Shown piece after piece: positions 47,224 to 57,998 of a stretch of 64,000 nucleotides of DNA. The translations under genes and the position numbers were made by a program. Under the pieces are notes generated by a model. The model was given only the letters and a program-made list of their open reading frames with translations, was not told the origin of the DNA and did no database searches. Position 1 is the first letter of the stretch, and every line of letters starts with the position of its first letter. Source of the stretch: Craspedostauros australis (Eukaryota; Bacillariophyta; Bacillariophyceae; Mastogloiales; Achnanthaceae); assembly GCA_026770025.1 (NCBI GenBank), contig JAMXDE010000066.1, forward strand, positions 186,001 to 250,000, written 5' to 3'.

Positions 47224-48329
47224 TTAGGTAGTCCTACTGTCGTTTGGGTCGGCCTCCATTACGCGATCCAGGTGCTCGCCGAGTGCCTCGCGCAATCTCA
47301 TCCGAGCCAGCTTTCGTTCCACCACCGGAAAGGGATCGAACAGTGGAGAACCACCCACAAGCTCAATTTGCGTAATGGTGGCAACCGCATTAAAGGCAAG
47401 AATGTGTTTGTCGGTGTCATGTCGCCACGCATTTCTCATACATGCCCAGTGCTTCAGCCGTCGGTTAACAGTCTCATGTCTTGCACGCAGAATCTTGTCA
47501 GTGACGTACTTGGGAGGCAAAACGCGTTCATCCCCAATGTATCCTTTGTCGGCGACAACAACTTCGCCGTCCATCAGCTTGTTTTTTAAACCGAAACGGA
47601 AGATGCTGAGATCGTTCCACATGCCACAAGGAAAGGGTCCATTGGTCCAGACGATCTCTCCACCAACAATCGAGAGGGCGACCTCATACCGGACACCTGG
47701 ACCCTTGAACTTCTGTGAAAACCATCCCTCTGTGAACGGTTGCGGTTCTTCGATGCGAATGTCGACTCCGTCAACAGTGACAAGCGCTTTGTCGTCTTCG
47801 GACACTCCACGAAAACGATTGGGCCAGTGAATCTGCAGTATTTATGCGTGACATGTTAGTGCTTTGTTGGAGAAGTGAATGGAACACGAAAGAACCAATG
47901 TTGATCAATTTGCGGACTTACCACGTCCTGCTTTACTCGGCTCACTAAGTCCAGCATGATCCAGACCCATTTGCGGAGTGTGGTGCGATTTGTGCCCAAC
48001 CACACAGACAGAATGGCCTCTGTGGAGTACTGCTTCAGAAACGCCGCTGTCCAAAGAATGTGCTTCGCCTGCATGTCATGCCGACATAGCCCAGCTTGTC
48101 CGATTTCATTCCACAACGTGTGTAGAACCGTTCCTGTTGTGCCAAAAAAGGAAAGAAAAATTCGTTGATTATCTGCTGTGTTACCGAGTCGCTTGATCTC
48201 TTCCATGCTGAGGGAAACGTCAATGATGGACCAACCCAGCCAGTCGAAGGTCCCGGGGGTGAGCGCGTACAGGGGTAATCCGTCCGACATGTTTCGGCAG
48301 GCGCTTTTTCGGTTTTGTGACAGTTGCAT
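47224..48329 (-). CDS. PIF/Harbinger-like DDE transposase (module 2, copy 1)
   Basis: Two exons, 48329-47922 and 47832-47224, with an 89-bp intron (GTAAGT/GCAG) at the same place as in module 1; 338 residues. N-terminal region: VLHTLWNEIGQAGL...KHILWTAAFLKQY...LRKWVWIMLDLVSRVKQDV. Core: VTVDGVDIRI (Asp157), VVVADKGYIG (Asp231) and RHETVNRRLKHW (Glu256), all intact. It is clearly related to, but well diverged from, the 38010-39166 protein. Both genes of the element are uninterrupted, suggesting recent activity. The start at 48329 is the first ATG; Met14 (MSDGLPLYALTPG) is equally plausible. Confidence 0.88.
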
Positions 48330-50195
48330 AATCCCAACCCAACTCGAGCCTGGTTTGAGATGATTTACTTTTTATCTTGTGTCGGTGTCAGCGTCGACAA
48401 GCCACTGCGCGCTGTCGTGCTGACACCAATACCAGACAGCCGCCACCTCCGCGGTGGGTGCCGTTTGTTCCTACAAACGTGAATCATTTGCTGTTCTTCG
48501 TGTCAACACATGAAGCGTGTGCACCCGTCGCCATCTTGCGCTGCATGACGAACACAACGACCTCCACATCGCAATCAAACGTGAAACAATAATGAGAGGG
48601 AGCCATCATGTAGTGCCTATTCACACTATCATTTTATCATGAAGCCACAACATTGGACATGGTGGATGCTCCTTACACAGCTTCCTGTCTCTCGCAGGCG
48701 TACAACATATTGGATTCAGAGCACATACATGTAGTAGTGCACTTGTGATTGTAATTTGCTGATAGAGCTAGTTGTTCCCGCAATGTGCCTTGTCTTTGCG
48801 GGATCGAAAGCAAAACTGCGTTGTTACGAACAGTGCCACAAATGCAAGACTCCATCGCTGCTTCACACTACCAATTGTCTTATCCTTTGGAATCCTCTGC
48901 TTTGACATGGCGAGCCAGGGAAACGTCATTCATGACGGAGACAGGCCAATTTGCTTTCGTCACCAGCATTTGTGGTGTGGCATGATGGCTCTCCGCGCGA
49001 CAGGGTTGATGTCACAAAACAGACCATCGGCAGCGGCACTTAATCACCATGTTTGTTCTGTACGACATGGATTGCCCAGCTCTGTGATGACACGTATACA
49101 CAACATGTCCCTCCTTGGCGACGAAAGATGTACAGTCTCGGTCGTTTCTCCCCAATCTCACTCGTGTTTCCCTGCCATGGCGTCACATTGCGTTCGCTCA
49201 TGCAACTACGATGCCAATGATGGCACTTGACACTGGACGCAGCTGTCATTCCGTGGTACTTCGTGTTGTTGTTCCTATCCAGCAAAGATATCACTTGAAG
49301 TTGCACGGCGGACAATATGCTGTTACTTTTGGGTGATACGCGGAAAAAGCTCTACCTTGTCGACGGAGTTCCCTGCATGGTGAGGGACTGCACCGATGTT
49401 GGTGTCATCGCAGCGAGGGGCGGGGAAACTCACGTCACGATTGACACCGACGCTCTCTGACATCTGCAATGTTCCATGATGTCAAACAACTACGTCCACG
49501 GGCGTGCCACTCCATCCTCACGGATCTCATTGACATGATCTGACGCGGGTCATGCGGTAGGGCACAGCACCTTGCGTAGCATTGCCAAATTTGTGATGAC
49601 GCGTGCTGTATCCAAGCATTCCAAGATGGATTATTCGCGGGGAACAGAAAGGTGCAGTAGTACTGATGCATGCACATTAAACACCTGCTGTGGTCGTGTC
49701 TTGCATGCACCTGTACATCCCAACGACGACGCGTTATTGCATTCCATGCCATTGGCGGAACAAGGTCATTTCTCCTTCCAGTGCTATCGCAAACGCACCA
49801 ACCACCCCGCGATTCAGGATGACGATGCACAAAGTTCTCCATCGAGGGTGCTGTCTGTCTCTGGCTCACACTTGATGCCGGACGCGTGTTGGTGGGTGCG
49901 GGGGACACGCACTCTCGCCTTCCACGATTGCCTTCGCGACGCACCATTCTCCACGATGACGTCGTCTTGCATTATTCCACCTGCGCAGAGGCACGTCGTG
50001 CACAACATCAAAAACGTCGAACGCATCCCCCCATGCGCAAATGCATGCGCGTGCGGATGCTTGCACTGCAGATGAACCATGCATGGGCTGCAAACGCACG
50101 AAGAGTGCACTGTATTCGCGTAGCAACATGTACTGTGAAACCATGTGCACTTTCCATACACTGTCCGTGTACACAGATCGACGTCGCATGCGCAT

Positions 50196-50660
50196 GCACT
50201 GCACTTCACGCACTTTTCGTGCACATGCACTGCACTGCACTGTACCGCACTTTTTGTGCACATGCACTGCACTGCACTGCACTGTGCTGCACATGCACTT
50301 CACATGCACTGCACTGCACTGCACTGTACCGCACTTTTCGTGCACATGCACTGCACTGCACTGCACTGTGCTGCACATGCACTTCACATGCACTGCACTG
50401 TACTGTACTGTACTGCACTGCACATGCACTTTCCGCGCACATGCACTTCACTTCACATGCACATGCACTTTCCGCGCACATGCACTTCACATGCAGATGC
50501 ACACGCACTTTTCATGCACACGCACTTTTCATGCACATGCACTTCCCTGCACATGCACTTCCCTGCACATGCACTTCCCTGCACATGCACTTCCCTGCAC
50601 ATGCACTTCCCTGCGCATGCACTTCCCTGCGCATGCACTTCCCTGCGCATGCATTTTCCC
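50196..50660. repeat. TGCAC-rich minisatellites (copy 1)
   Basis: First (TGCAC)n-like and CACATGCACTG tracts, then about nine units of a 16-bp repeat CTGCACATGCACTTCC, with CATGCA palindromes throughout. The ORFs crossing it are artefacts. It recurs at 59865-60329. Confidence 0.93.
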
Positions 50661-50993
50661 TGCAGCTCATCAATACGTGGGATGCCAGATTAGCGTATGT
50701 CGTGAGCATGTCGCAGTCATGTCCAAGCGATATCGCAGACGACATTTAGCAAAAATAGCATTTCTCTGTTATACTTGGTTTGCACGGTTTACCACTGAGC
50801 AATAGCAACAAATGGCAAAGCCTACAAGGCAGAAGAGGCGCACAACTGTGCGTGGAATCGGTGTGCCCATGCAGGCTCTACAGTCGCCATCGCTTCGTTG
50901 ACCAAGGTGCAAGTCAGCCACGGATGATTAGCGTTGCAATGGTGTGGAGAAATGTCACCGGGTTGTCGTAGCCATGTCCGTTGTATGTCTGGG

Positions 50994-51095
50994 GAAATCA
51001 GCGGATGGGAAAATGCTGACATGCAAATCAGCGGATGGGAAAATACTGACATGCAAATCCGCGGATGGGAAATTGCCAACACGAAAATGTGCAAA
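50994..51095. repeat. ~30-bp repeat GCGGATGGGAAAATGCTGAC (copy 1)
   Basis: Three consecutive units beginning GCGGATGGGAAA and continuing to CTGACATGCAAATC; the third is degraded. The GGAAAATGCTGACAT core resembles GGAAATGCTGACAT next to the right end of the element (55670-55683). Confidence 0.8.
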
Positions 51096-51251
51096 TCTGT
51101 GGAGTTGCGAAACCTGGGAAGCGCATGCGTAAGAACGCTGATGTGCAGTCGCTGAAATGTGCATGTGCCGGTCCAGTTGATGAAGCCGACATGCGAAGCA
51201 AAGGTTGACATGCAACAGCTGACATGCGTATGTGCGCATTCTGAAGTGCAG

Positions 51252-51332
51252 ACGATGACACGCATACGATGACACGCATACGATGACACGCATACGATGA
51301 CACGCATACGTTGACACGCATACGATGCTGTG
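51252..51332. repeat. 14-bp GATGACACGCATAC repeat (copy 1)
   Basis: Five to six units, the last two with GTTGACACGCATAC and a truncated end. It recurs at about 60921-61001 in copy 2. Confidence 0.88.
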
Positions 51333-52596
51333 TCGGTGCGCAAATGCAGTTGTCGTAATGCTGACACGCATCCTCCAACATGCAGGGTAGCGACATGATG
51401 ACGCTCATGTGTACATGTTGACATGCATATCCTGGTGTGCCGCAAGGGCAACTCCGAACATGAACAAAAACACCTCACGAACGAGGACAACGCGCCAACA
51501 CAAACGACAGGCGACGCGGATGATGCATCCAACCGTGTGCAAACCACAAATTGTGCGCGTCTTGTAATTTCGTGGTCGCAGCACTGACAACACAAAGAAA
51601 AAATGGCGTGCGTTGTTCAGTGGCGGAAAGTGCCATCACAGAAAGTGTCCATTACGACTCGCACACCAACGTCACAATTTACCACCAGTCGTGCAAACAG
51701 GAATGTCTTTGCGCGACCACGCCAGTTGGCATCCCTCCATCAGTGAACAAACACAACCGCATGGTCGTGGTCGCACTGATGTCTTCGTCCTGCAATGATA
51801 CTGGTTGTGTGCAAAAGCGAAAAAATGGAGTTGGATCCGACTGTCGGAACCGCGTGGAGCATGTGCGGGTGCCGCGGCTCCAAGTGCGTGTCAACCTTGC
51901 GTTCCCCGTGTGGTGCACACGTCATGTGATCAAACGTTTCTTGCGCACGAAGAAGGGATAGCGTGGTGTCTGTCGACCTGTTGACATGACATGGATGACG
52001 TGCGTATGGTTCAACTACAACTGACGTGGAATGCTGTATATCACATCCTACATGTCACGTGGCGGAAACCAACCAATGATGTAACACTATGGGACGTCAA
52101 CACACGTCGTGCGAGAGCGAGGATCTAAACTGCTAGGCTGCTGCAAAAGATGCGATGAATCTATTCATATCGTAGGCCCCACGATGACATCACTTGTGGC
52201 AGTGACACCGATTGTTCTATAGAATAGGTGTTGTCAACATTCACTACGGAGTTGAAGCCGCCTGCATGCGACGATCTTTGCACAGTGACATGGCCATCCA
52301 CTGATCTGTACACCACCGAAGAGTCAGGTGCCAGCAGCCATGGAGTCAACAAACGAGTACTAACACACACTGACATGTGATGTGTCACACTGTACTGTGG
52401 GTGTAGAATCCTACTGCTACATGAATTCGTTCACCCTGTGCGATGCTGTAACTCAATCTGTCCCATGTACATCAACGTAGTAATCTAGCAGGCCGACGAG
52501 CTGTTGTGTTGCATGAGTGGATGCATGGATGCTGACGGTGGAATGTACTCACAAAATAGCAAGGCCTCCCTCAACTACATTCATCAAACTGCTAGC

Positions 52597-54904
52597 ATGG
52601 CTAAATCCTGGAAGCGCACCGCACCCGAGGTAGTGGAGCTGAAACGAAAGATAGAGTGTGGTGAAATCCTACAATCCTACTCTGCGAACTTCGTCTACGA
52701 CAAGTACCCTGAACTGCACGTGTTCAGCCGCGCAAACTTCGCTCGCAACTACAGGAACTTGTGGATTACGCACATGGAGGAGGTCGCGTTGGCAGGTACG
52801 TAGTGGTGAGTAAATTGATTGGTTGTGCACGTATGATGTGCGCACAATGGACATTTCTCACTCACACGTCTGCACAGAAGCCACAAAGCCGAAGAACACA
52901 CCGGATGTAAAACAGTACATCAAAAACAAAGAGTACCTTCAATCCGAAGTCGGTTGGGCCGTCTCCCTTCCTCCCTCTCACTTTCTCAAAACCGCATCCC
53001 AAAACAACGTCACCTCTCCCTCCACCCAATCAACGGCATCAACTGGGCCAACCGAACACCCCACCACTCCAACACGAATGAAAAAAGCAAACAAAAAGAC
53101 AGCCAAGAGTGAACAGGTAAGTACACTGGTGAACAGAGAGAGTGAAGAATCCTGTACGGAAGAAATGTCTGAACCCGGAGAACCTGTTCCGGTCACTCCT
53201 GCGCGAATCAAGGAGAGGAAAGTTTTGACAACCGCGTCCTGGCTTGAGCGCAACAAAACTGTGGGACTGATTGGTCATCGTCATGAGTACTTGCACGAGA
53301 ACCATCGTGTCCTGGGTATTGATTTCGTTCTCCCTGGTGGCACATGTGCGGATGATGTTGAATGCATCATTGTCAACGGCACTCAACTCCACATCAAGGT
53401 GGAGGCCAATGCAGCACTCACCAATACAACATTGCACCAAGACCGTGAACTGCTTTCCTTGTTCAACCACGACCCAAAAAACAAAAAAGCCCCCGATGCC
53501 ACCGGATTCTACCTTCAACAGGAACGCAAACTCGCCTACAAGCGCGCGACAAAGTGTGTCTGGAATTCGGATGAGCCCCAAACTCGTGTGCACCGTGAAG
53601 ACTTGCCATGTGTTGTCGCGGGGATGCTTGACAACAACCCCACCGGCGTTTTTCTCCACATCAACTTCATCGAACCTCTTGTCCCTCTTAACTCATCCAC
53701 GATCAAAAAACAAGAAAGCGCGCGCGTGCCCATGCTACTTGTCCGTATGGTGGAGGCGCTCCCAGACAGAACACTTCCCCTCAAACCGACCAACAGAGCC
53801 TCGCGCACTAATCCCACCACGAAGGCGCTTCGCACCTCCCCACCCAAACAACACGACAAACCCAAGCTTGAAAAATTGTGCGCGCTTCTTGACTCCGGCA
53901 GCTTGTCTGAAGATGACTGCAAGTATGACTTTGTGCCAGCACCAGTCCGCAGCAGAAGCGAGGTAAGTGCTGCGCCCTTGGAACAAACACGAACTGCAAT
54001 TGATTAATTAACACTTACTCACACCTCTCTTTTTCCGTTTTGACCGTTGTCCACACATGCGCCTTGTTGCCTTCTGTGCGCACAGCCAGAGATTATCTAT
54101 CTGTTGAGCAGCGACAGCGACACTGACCCGATCGTTGCTGACAAGAACGAAGCGAAAGCCAAGCGTCCTGATTGCGTCCTGTCGTACGCACGGAGCAAAG
54201 TGAAGGTGGAACGGGTTGCCAGACCAGAGATCGTCCGCAGCCACCACAATGACCCGCACCAACACGCTGCAAGCATGCGCAGTGTGTTCACCACTCGCTC
54301 CTACAGCGAGGATGCAGCCACCACCAAACACAAAAACACTCACAAAAACAAAGCACACCGCAAAACAACAACACCAACCAACACCAGCAACCACCACATT
54401 GGGACCGCCTCTCACCATGGCAGTCCCGGCCTAAGGAGCAACACACCCAAATGGCACTATGGGTGTGTGGCTCCCACGAAAAAGCGCAAGGACCCTCCCT
54501 CCGAGGCGTCGCCATCCTCCATGGCAGCTTCCATCACAGCATGCGCCAGCAACCAATCCAGCCCGAAGAAACAATTCGACAGTGGGGTCAACATGCCCAC
54601 ACTGACAGATACTGCGGGCAAGGCAGGAGAAGCTGCCTTGGCAAGAGCAGTGGCAGCCAGCAACAGCACAGCATTCGGTGGTGGGGCCAACACACCCCCA
54701 CCACCAGATGCATGCAGCACTGCACCACCGAGCACAACATTCGAGGTCCCAGATGTGCTGCCACTGCCAGAAGCAACAGCCTTGGCAACCTTGGCAGCAG
54801 CAGCAGGCAACACACCACACAGCACCAGCACAGGAATCAAGGGCGGGGCCGATGCGCCCCCACTGCCAGGTGCAACAGAACCAAACACCGGCGACGACTA
54901 CTAG
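52597..54904 (+). CDS. Harbinger-associated helper protein (module 2, copy 1)
   Basis: Three exons: 52597-52795, 52878-53962 and 54086-54904. Introns of 82 and 123 bp (GTACGT/ACAG, phase 1; GTAAGT/ACAG, phase 0) match the phases in the 41255-43193 gene; 700 residues. N-terminal domain: VVELKRKIECGEI...FSRANFARNYRNL (NFARNYRNL 47-55). A Ser/Thr/Lys linker follows. The central domain has LPGGTCADDVE (218 on), REDLPC and PMLLVRMV. Exon 3 opens with PEIIYLLSSDSDTD (429-442), resembling a SUMO-interaction motif, then runs into a low-complexity Ala/Thr/Pro tail. The role is inferred from co-occurrence with the transposase: DNA binding, import or SUMO-directed targeting are all possible. ATG 52597 was chosen by analogy to module 1; an upstream in-frame ATG at 52513 exists. 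A GTAAGT at 53117 may allow alternative splicing. Confidence 0.75.
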
Positions 54905-54905
54905 A

Positions 54906-55245
54906 GGAACAGAGCCAGCAAACAGCAACATCGGACAGCACCAATTATGAAATGAGTGAGCAGCAACAGAGCCAGCAAACAGCAACATCGGACAGCACCA
55001 ATCATGAAATGAGTGAGCAGCAACACAGCCAGCAAACAGCAACATCGGACAGCACCAAATATGAAATGAGTGAGCAGCAACAGAGCCAGAAAACAGCAAC
55101 ATCGGACAGCACCAATCATGAAATGAGTGAGCAGCAACAGAGCCAGCAAACAGCAACATCGGACAGTACCAAATATGAAATGAGTGAGCAGCAACAGAGC
55201 CAGCAAACAGCAACATCGGACAGCACCAATCATGAAAAGAAAGCG
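54906..55245. repeat. 57-bp tandem repeat encoding a 19-residue unit
   Basis: 5.7 units of 57 bp just after the helper stop codon. In one frame each unit reads SQQTATSDSTNYEMSEQQQ with Tyr/His, Asn/Lys and Gln/Lys variants, continuing to a stop at 55365. The frame differs from helper exon 3. It may be 3' UTR or an alternative last exon. Confidence 0.88.
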
Positions 55246-55659
55246 GAATCGCCACAAACAGTCCAACCCACAAGCCAACAGAAACAAATACGAGACAACC
55301 CCCACAAAGACAGAAACAAAAAAGCGGAAGAGATGAAACCAACGTCGCAAGACATAATGAAATAACCAACCACCCCATGCAACACAACATCGCAACTGTG
55401 CTGCGCTGAAATCAATAGTAACATGTTCGTCGTCGGGAGTACAAGCCCATCAAACTGAACTAGTGAAAGTGCGGTCAAAATCATGACCCCAGCATCGGCT
55501 GGGGAAAGTCCAATGACGTGTGTTGGTGCAGATGGCAACCAATAGTATGGTATCCCATGTCGTTGCTAATCAAAACTCAGTACATGGTGCCAGTTGTCGC
55601 AGCAACTAATCCGTGACAAGCGCAATGGGATTCGTTTGTAGTCCTGGGAAATTTAGGAA

Positions 55660-55745
55660 AACAATAACAGGAAATGCTGACATTTTCCCTACATCCGGGA
55701 AAATGTCGTCTATTTCCCCTGCTCCCAGGGGAAATAGTCGTCGCT
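55660..55745. repeat. Two adjacent hairpins at the element junction
   Basis: First hairpin: GACATTTTCCC (55679-55689), 7-bp loop, GGGAAAATGTC (55697-55707). Second: CTATTTCCCCT (55710-55720), loop GCTCCC, AGGGGAAATAG (55727-55737). Together they mark the end of copy 1 and start of copy 2, and look like terminal and subterminal transposase sites. Confidence 0.85.
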
Positions 55746-56158
55746 CAAAAAAAAAGGCTGTTTTTATGCACTTGTTCACGAGCATTTCCCCGCATCAGAC
55801 TGATACGACCAATGCTGTCTTCAAGTAGCCCCCGCTGGGGTAGTATCAATCGAGACACGGTGCTACACCCAACAACTCACTTCTGCGCGGCGCACAGGTG
55901 TCGTGTCGTTGTTTTTTGCCACCTTCGCGTGTCCGCGCTCTTCTGCTTTCCTTTCTTGCGTCTTTCCTCATGTCGCGACAATGTTGTCCTTTTCGATTTC
56001 GTTCCTTGTTCCGTGCTGTGTGTTCCCACACATCCACCACAGAGAACATGGCACCGCACCACAGCACACAAAACAAATCGCAAAACAACTCGACGCAATC
56101 CAACACCACATCGCACAACATGACAGAGCATCCCACAGCATCGCACAGCATCCCACAA

Positions 56159-56379
56159 TGCTGTGCCACATCACACAACCTCACACAACCTCACACACCA
56201 TCGCACACCATCGCACACCGTCGCACACCATCGCACACCATCCCACACCATCGCACACCGTCGCACACCATCCCACACCGTCGCACACCGTCGCACACCA
56301 TCGCACACCGTCGCACACCATCCCACACCGTCGCACACCATCGCACACCATCCCACACCGTCGCACACGAGGCAACGCA
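56159..56379. repeat. 10-bp ATCGCACACC minisatellite (copy 2)
   Basis: Unit count and variant order match the tract at 46490-46710, as far as I could read. Confidence 0.93.
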
Positions 56380-56892
56380 ACTGCACACACCATCACTCAG
56401 CATCACTCAGCATCACAGCATCACACAACACCGCGCGCTGTTACACGTCGACACAGCACGTTTGCACTGTCGACGTATTGTTCATGAACGGAGTTGGCAC
56501 CTGCCCCCTCTGTTTTCTGACCGACCAACTTCGGCACATGTGTGTGCCTGCCTTGCCTTGCTTGCATGGTGTTGTTATCACATCGCTTGCTTGTCCATCC
56601 AATCTCCTTTAGATTGAACTCGTTTGGACCTGGGGTTGCATGGTGCCTGTGTGGTTGGCTCTCTCCTCTTGCCAGTCTGTATGTTGCCTTCGTTTTAGCT
56701 TCGATGTGGGTGTGGATCTCATGCGGTTTCGCGTTCCATTCCGGACATTGTTGATGCTGACAACAACTCCACGTTCATGCACATGAACACAATGCACGAC
56801 TGCACAGTCATGTTGACCGCATCGCAGAGCGATGTACTAGATCAGAGAGTAGTTCGGTGTGTTAGTCAGTGTTCTACATCAGTTATCGCTAG

Positions 56893-57998
56893 TTAGGTAG
56901 TCCTACTGTCGTTTGGGTCGGCCTCCATTACGCGATCCAGGTGCTCGCCGAGTGCCTCGCGCAATCTCATCCGAGCCAGCTTTCGTTCCACCACCGGAAA
57001 GGGATCGAACAGTGGAGAACCACCCACAAGCTCAATTTGCGTAATGGTGGCAACCGCATTAAAGGCAAGAATGTGTTTGTCGGTGTCATGTCGCCACGCA
57101 TTTCTCATACATGCCCAGTGCTTCAGCCGTCGGTTAACAGTCTCATGTCTTGCACGCAGAATCTTGTCAGTGACGTACTTGGGAGGCAAAACGCGTTCAT
57201 CCCCAATGTATCCTTTGTCGGCGACAACAACTTCGCCGTCCATCAGCTTGTTTTTTAAACCGAAACGGAAGATGCTGAGATCGTTCCACATGCCACAAGG
57301 AAAGGGTCCATTGGTCCAGACGATCTCTCCACCAACAATCGAGAGGGCGACCTCATACCGGACACCTGGACCCTTGAACTTCTGTGAAAACCATCCCTCT
57401 GTGAACGGTTGCGGTTCTTCGATGCGAATGTCGACTCCGTCAACAGTGACAAGCGCTTTGTCGTCTTCGGACACTCCACGAAAACGATTGGGCCAGTGAA
57501 TCTGCAGTATTTATGCGTGACATGTTAGTGCTTTGTTGGAGAAGTGAATGGAACACGAAAGAACCAATGTTGATCAATTTGCGGACTTACCACGTCCTGC
57601 TTTACTCGGCTCACTAAGTCCAGCATGATCCAGACCCATTTGCGGAGTGTGGTGCGATTTGTGCCCAACCACACAGACAGAATGGCCTCTGTGGAGTACT
57701 GCTTCAGAAACGCCGCTGTCCAAAGAATGTGCTTCGCCTGCATGTCATGCCGACATAGCCCAGCTTGTCCGATTTCATTCCACAACGTGTGTAGAACCGT
57801 TCCTGTTGTGCCAAAAAAGGAAAGAAAAATTCGTTGATTATCTGCTGTGTTACCGAGTCGCTTGATCTCTTCCATGCTGAGGGAAACGTCAATGATGGAC
57901 CAACCCAGCCAGTCGAAGGTCCCGGGGGTGAGCGCGTACAGGGGTAATCCGTCCGACATGTTTCGGCAGGCGCTTTTTCGGTTTTGTGACAGTTGCAT
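56893..57998 (-). CDS. PIF/Harbinger-like DDE transposase (module 2, copy 2)
   Basis: Exons 57998-57591 and 57501-56893. The predicted protein is identical to the one at 47224-48329 (338 residues, Asp157, Asp231 and Glu256 present). Identity after duplication means either very recent origin or an assembly duplicate. Confidence 0.87.

Larger units (their letters stand above)
48330..52596. other. Spacer of Harbinger element copy 1
   Basis: 4.3 kb without a supported gene. ORFs at 49435-49947 (-), 49572-50075 (+) and 51551-51961 (+, Cys-rich, 136 codons) have no recognisable family. Because the duplicate preserves all of them identically, conservation gives no evidence for or against coding. 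Several tandem repeats lie in 50.2-51.4 kb. Confidence 0.5.
46052..55726. mobile_element. Harbinger-like two-gene element, copy 1 (9.67 kb)
   Basis: Bounded by perfect 17-bp inverted repeats GGGAGCAGGGGAAATAG (46052-46068) and its complement (55710-55726). Between them are a transposase (47224-48329, -), about 4.3 kb of repeat-rich spacer and a helper gene (52597-54904, +). Subterminal copies of GGGAAAATGTCGTC / GGGGAAATAGTCGTC type sit near the right end. The element is followed without a gap by a second copy offset by 9,669 bp. No TWA target duplication is visible. Unit limits are directly seen from the repeat; calling the arms transposon termini is an inference. Confidence 0.75.

Noticed and set aside
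51551..51961. 136-codon Cys-rich ORF in the Harbinger spacer (also at 61220-61630)
   Set aside because: No family recognised; identity between copies reflects recent duplication, not selection.
53117..53122. GTAAGT as an extra 5' splice site inside helper exon 2 (and the matching site in copy 2)
   Set aside because: The frame is open through it and no obvious short-range acceptor restores a better protein; left as possible alternative splicing only.
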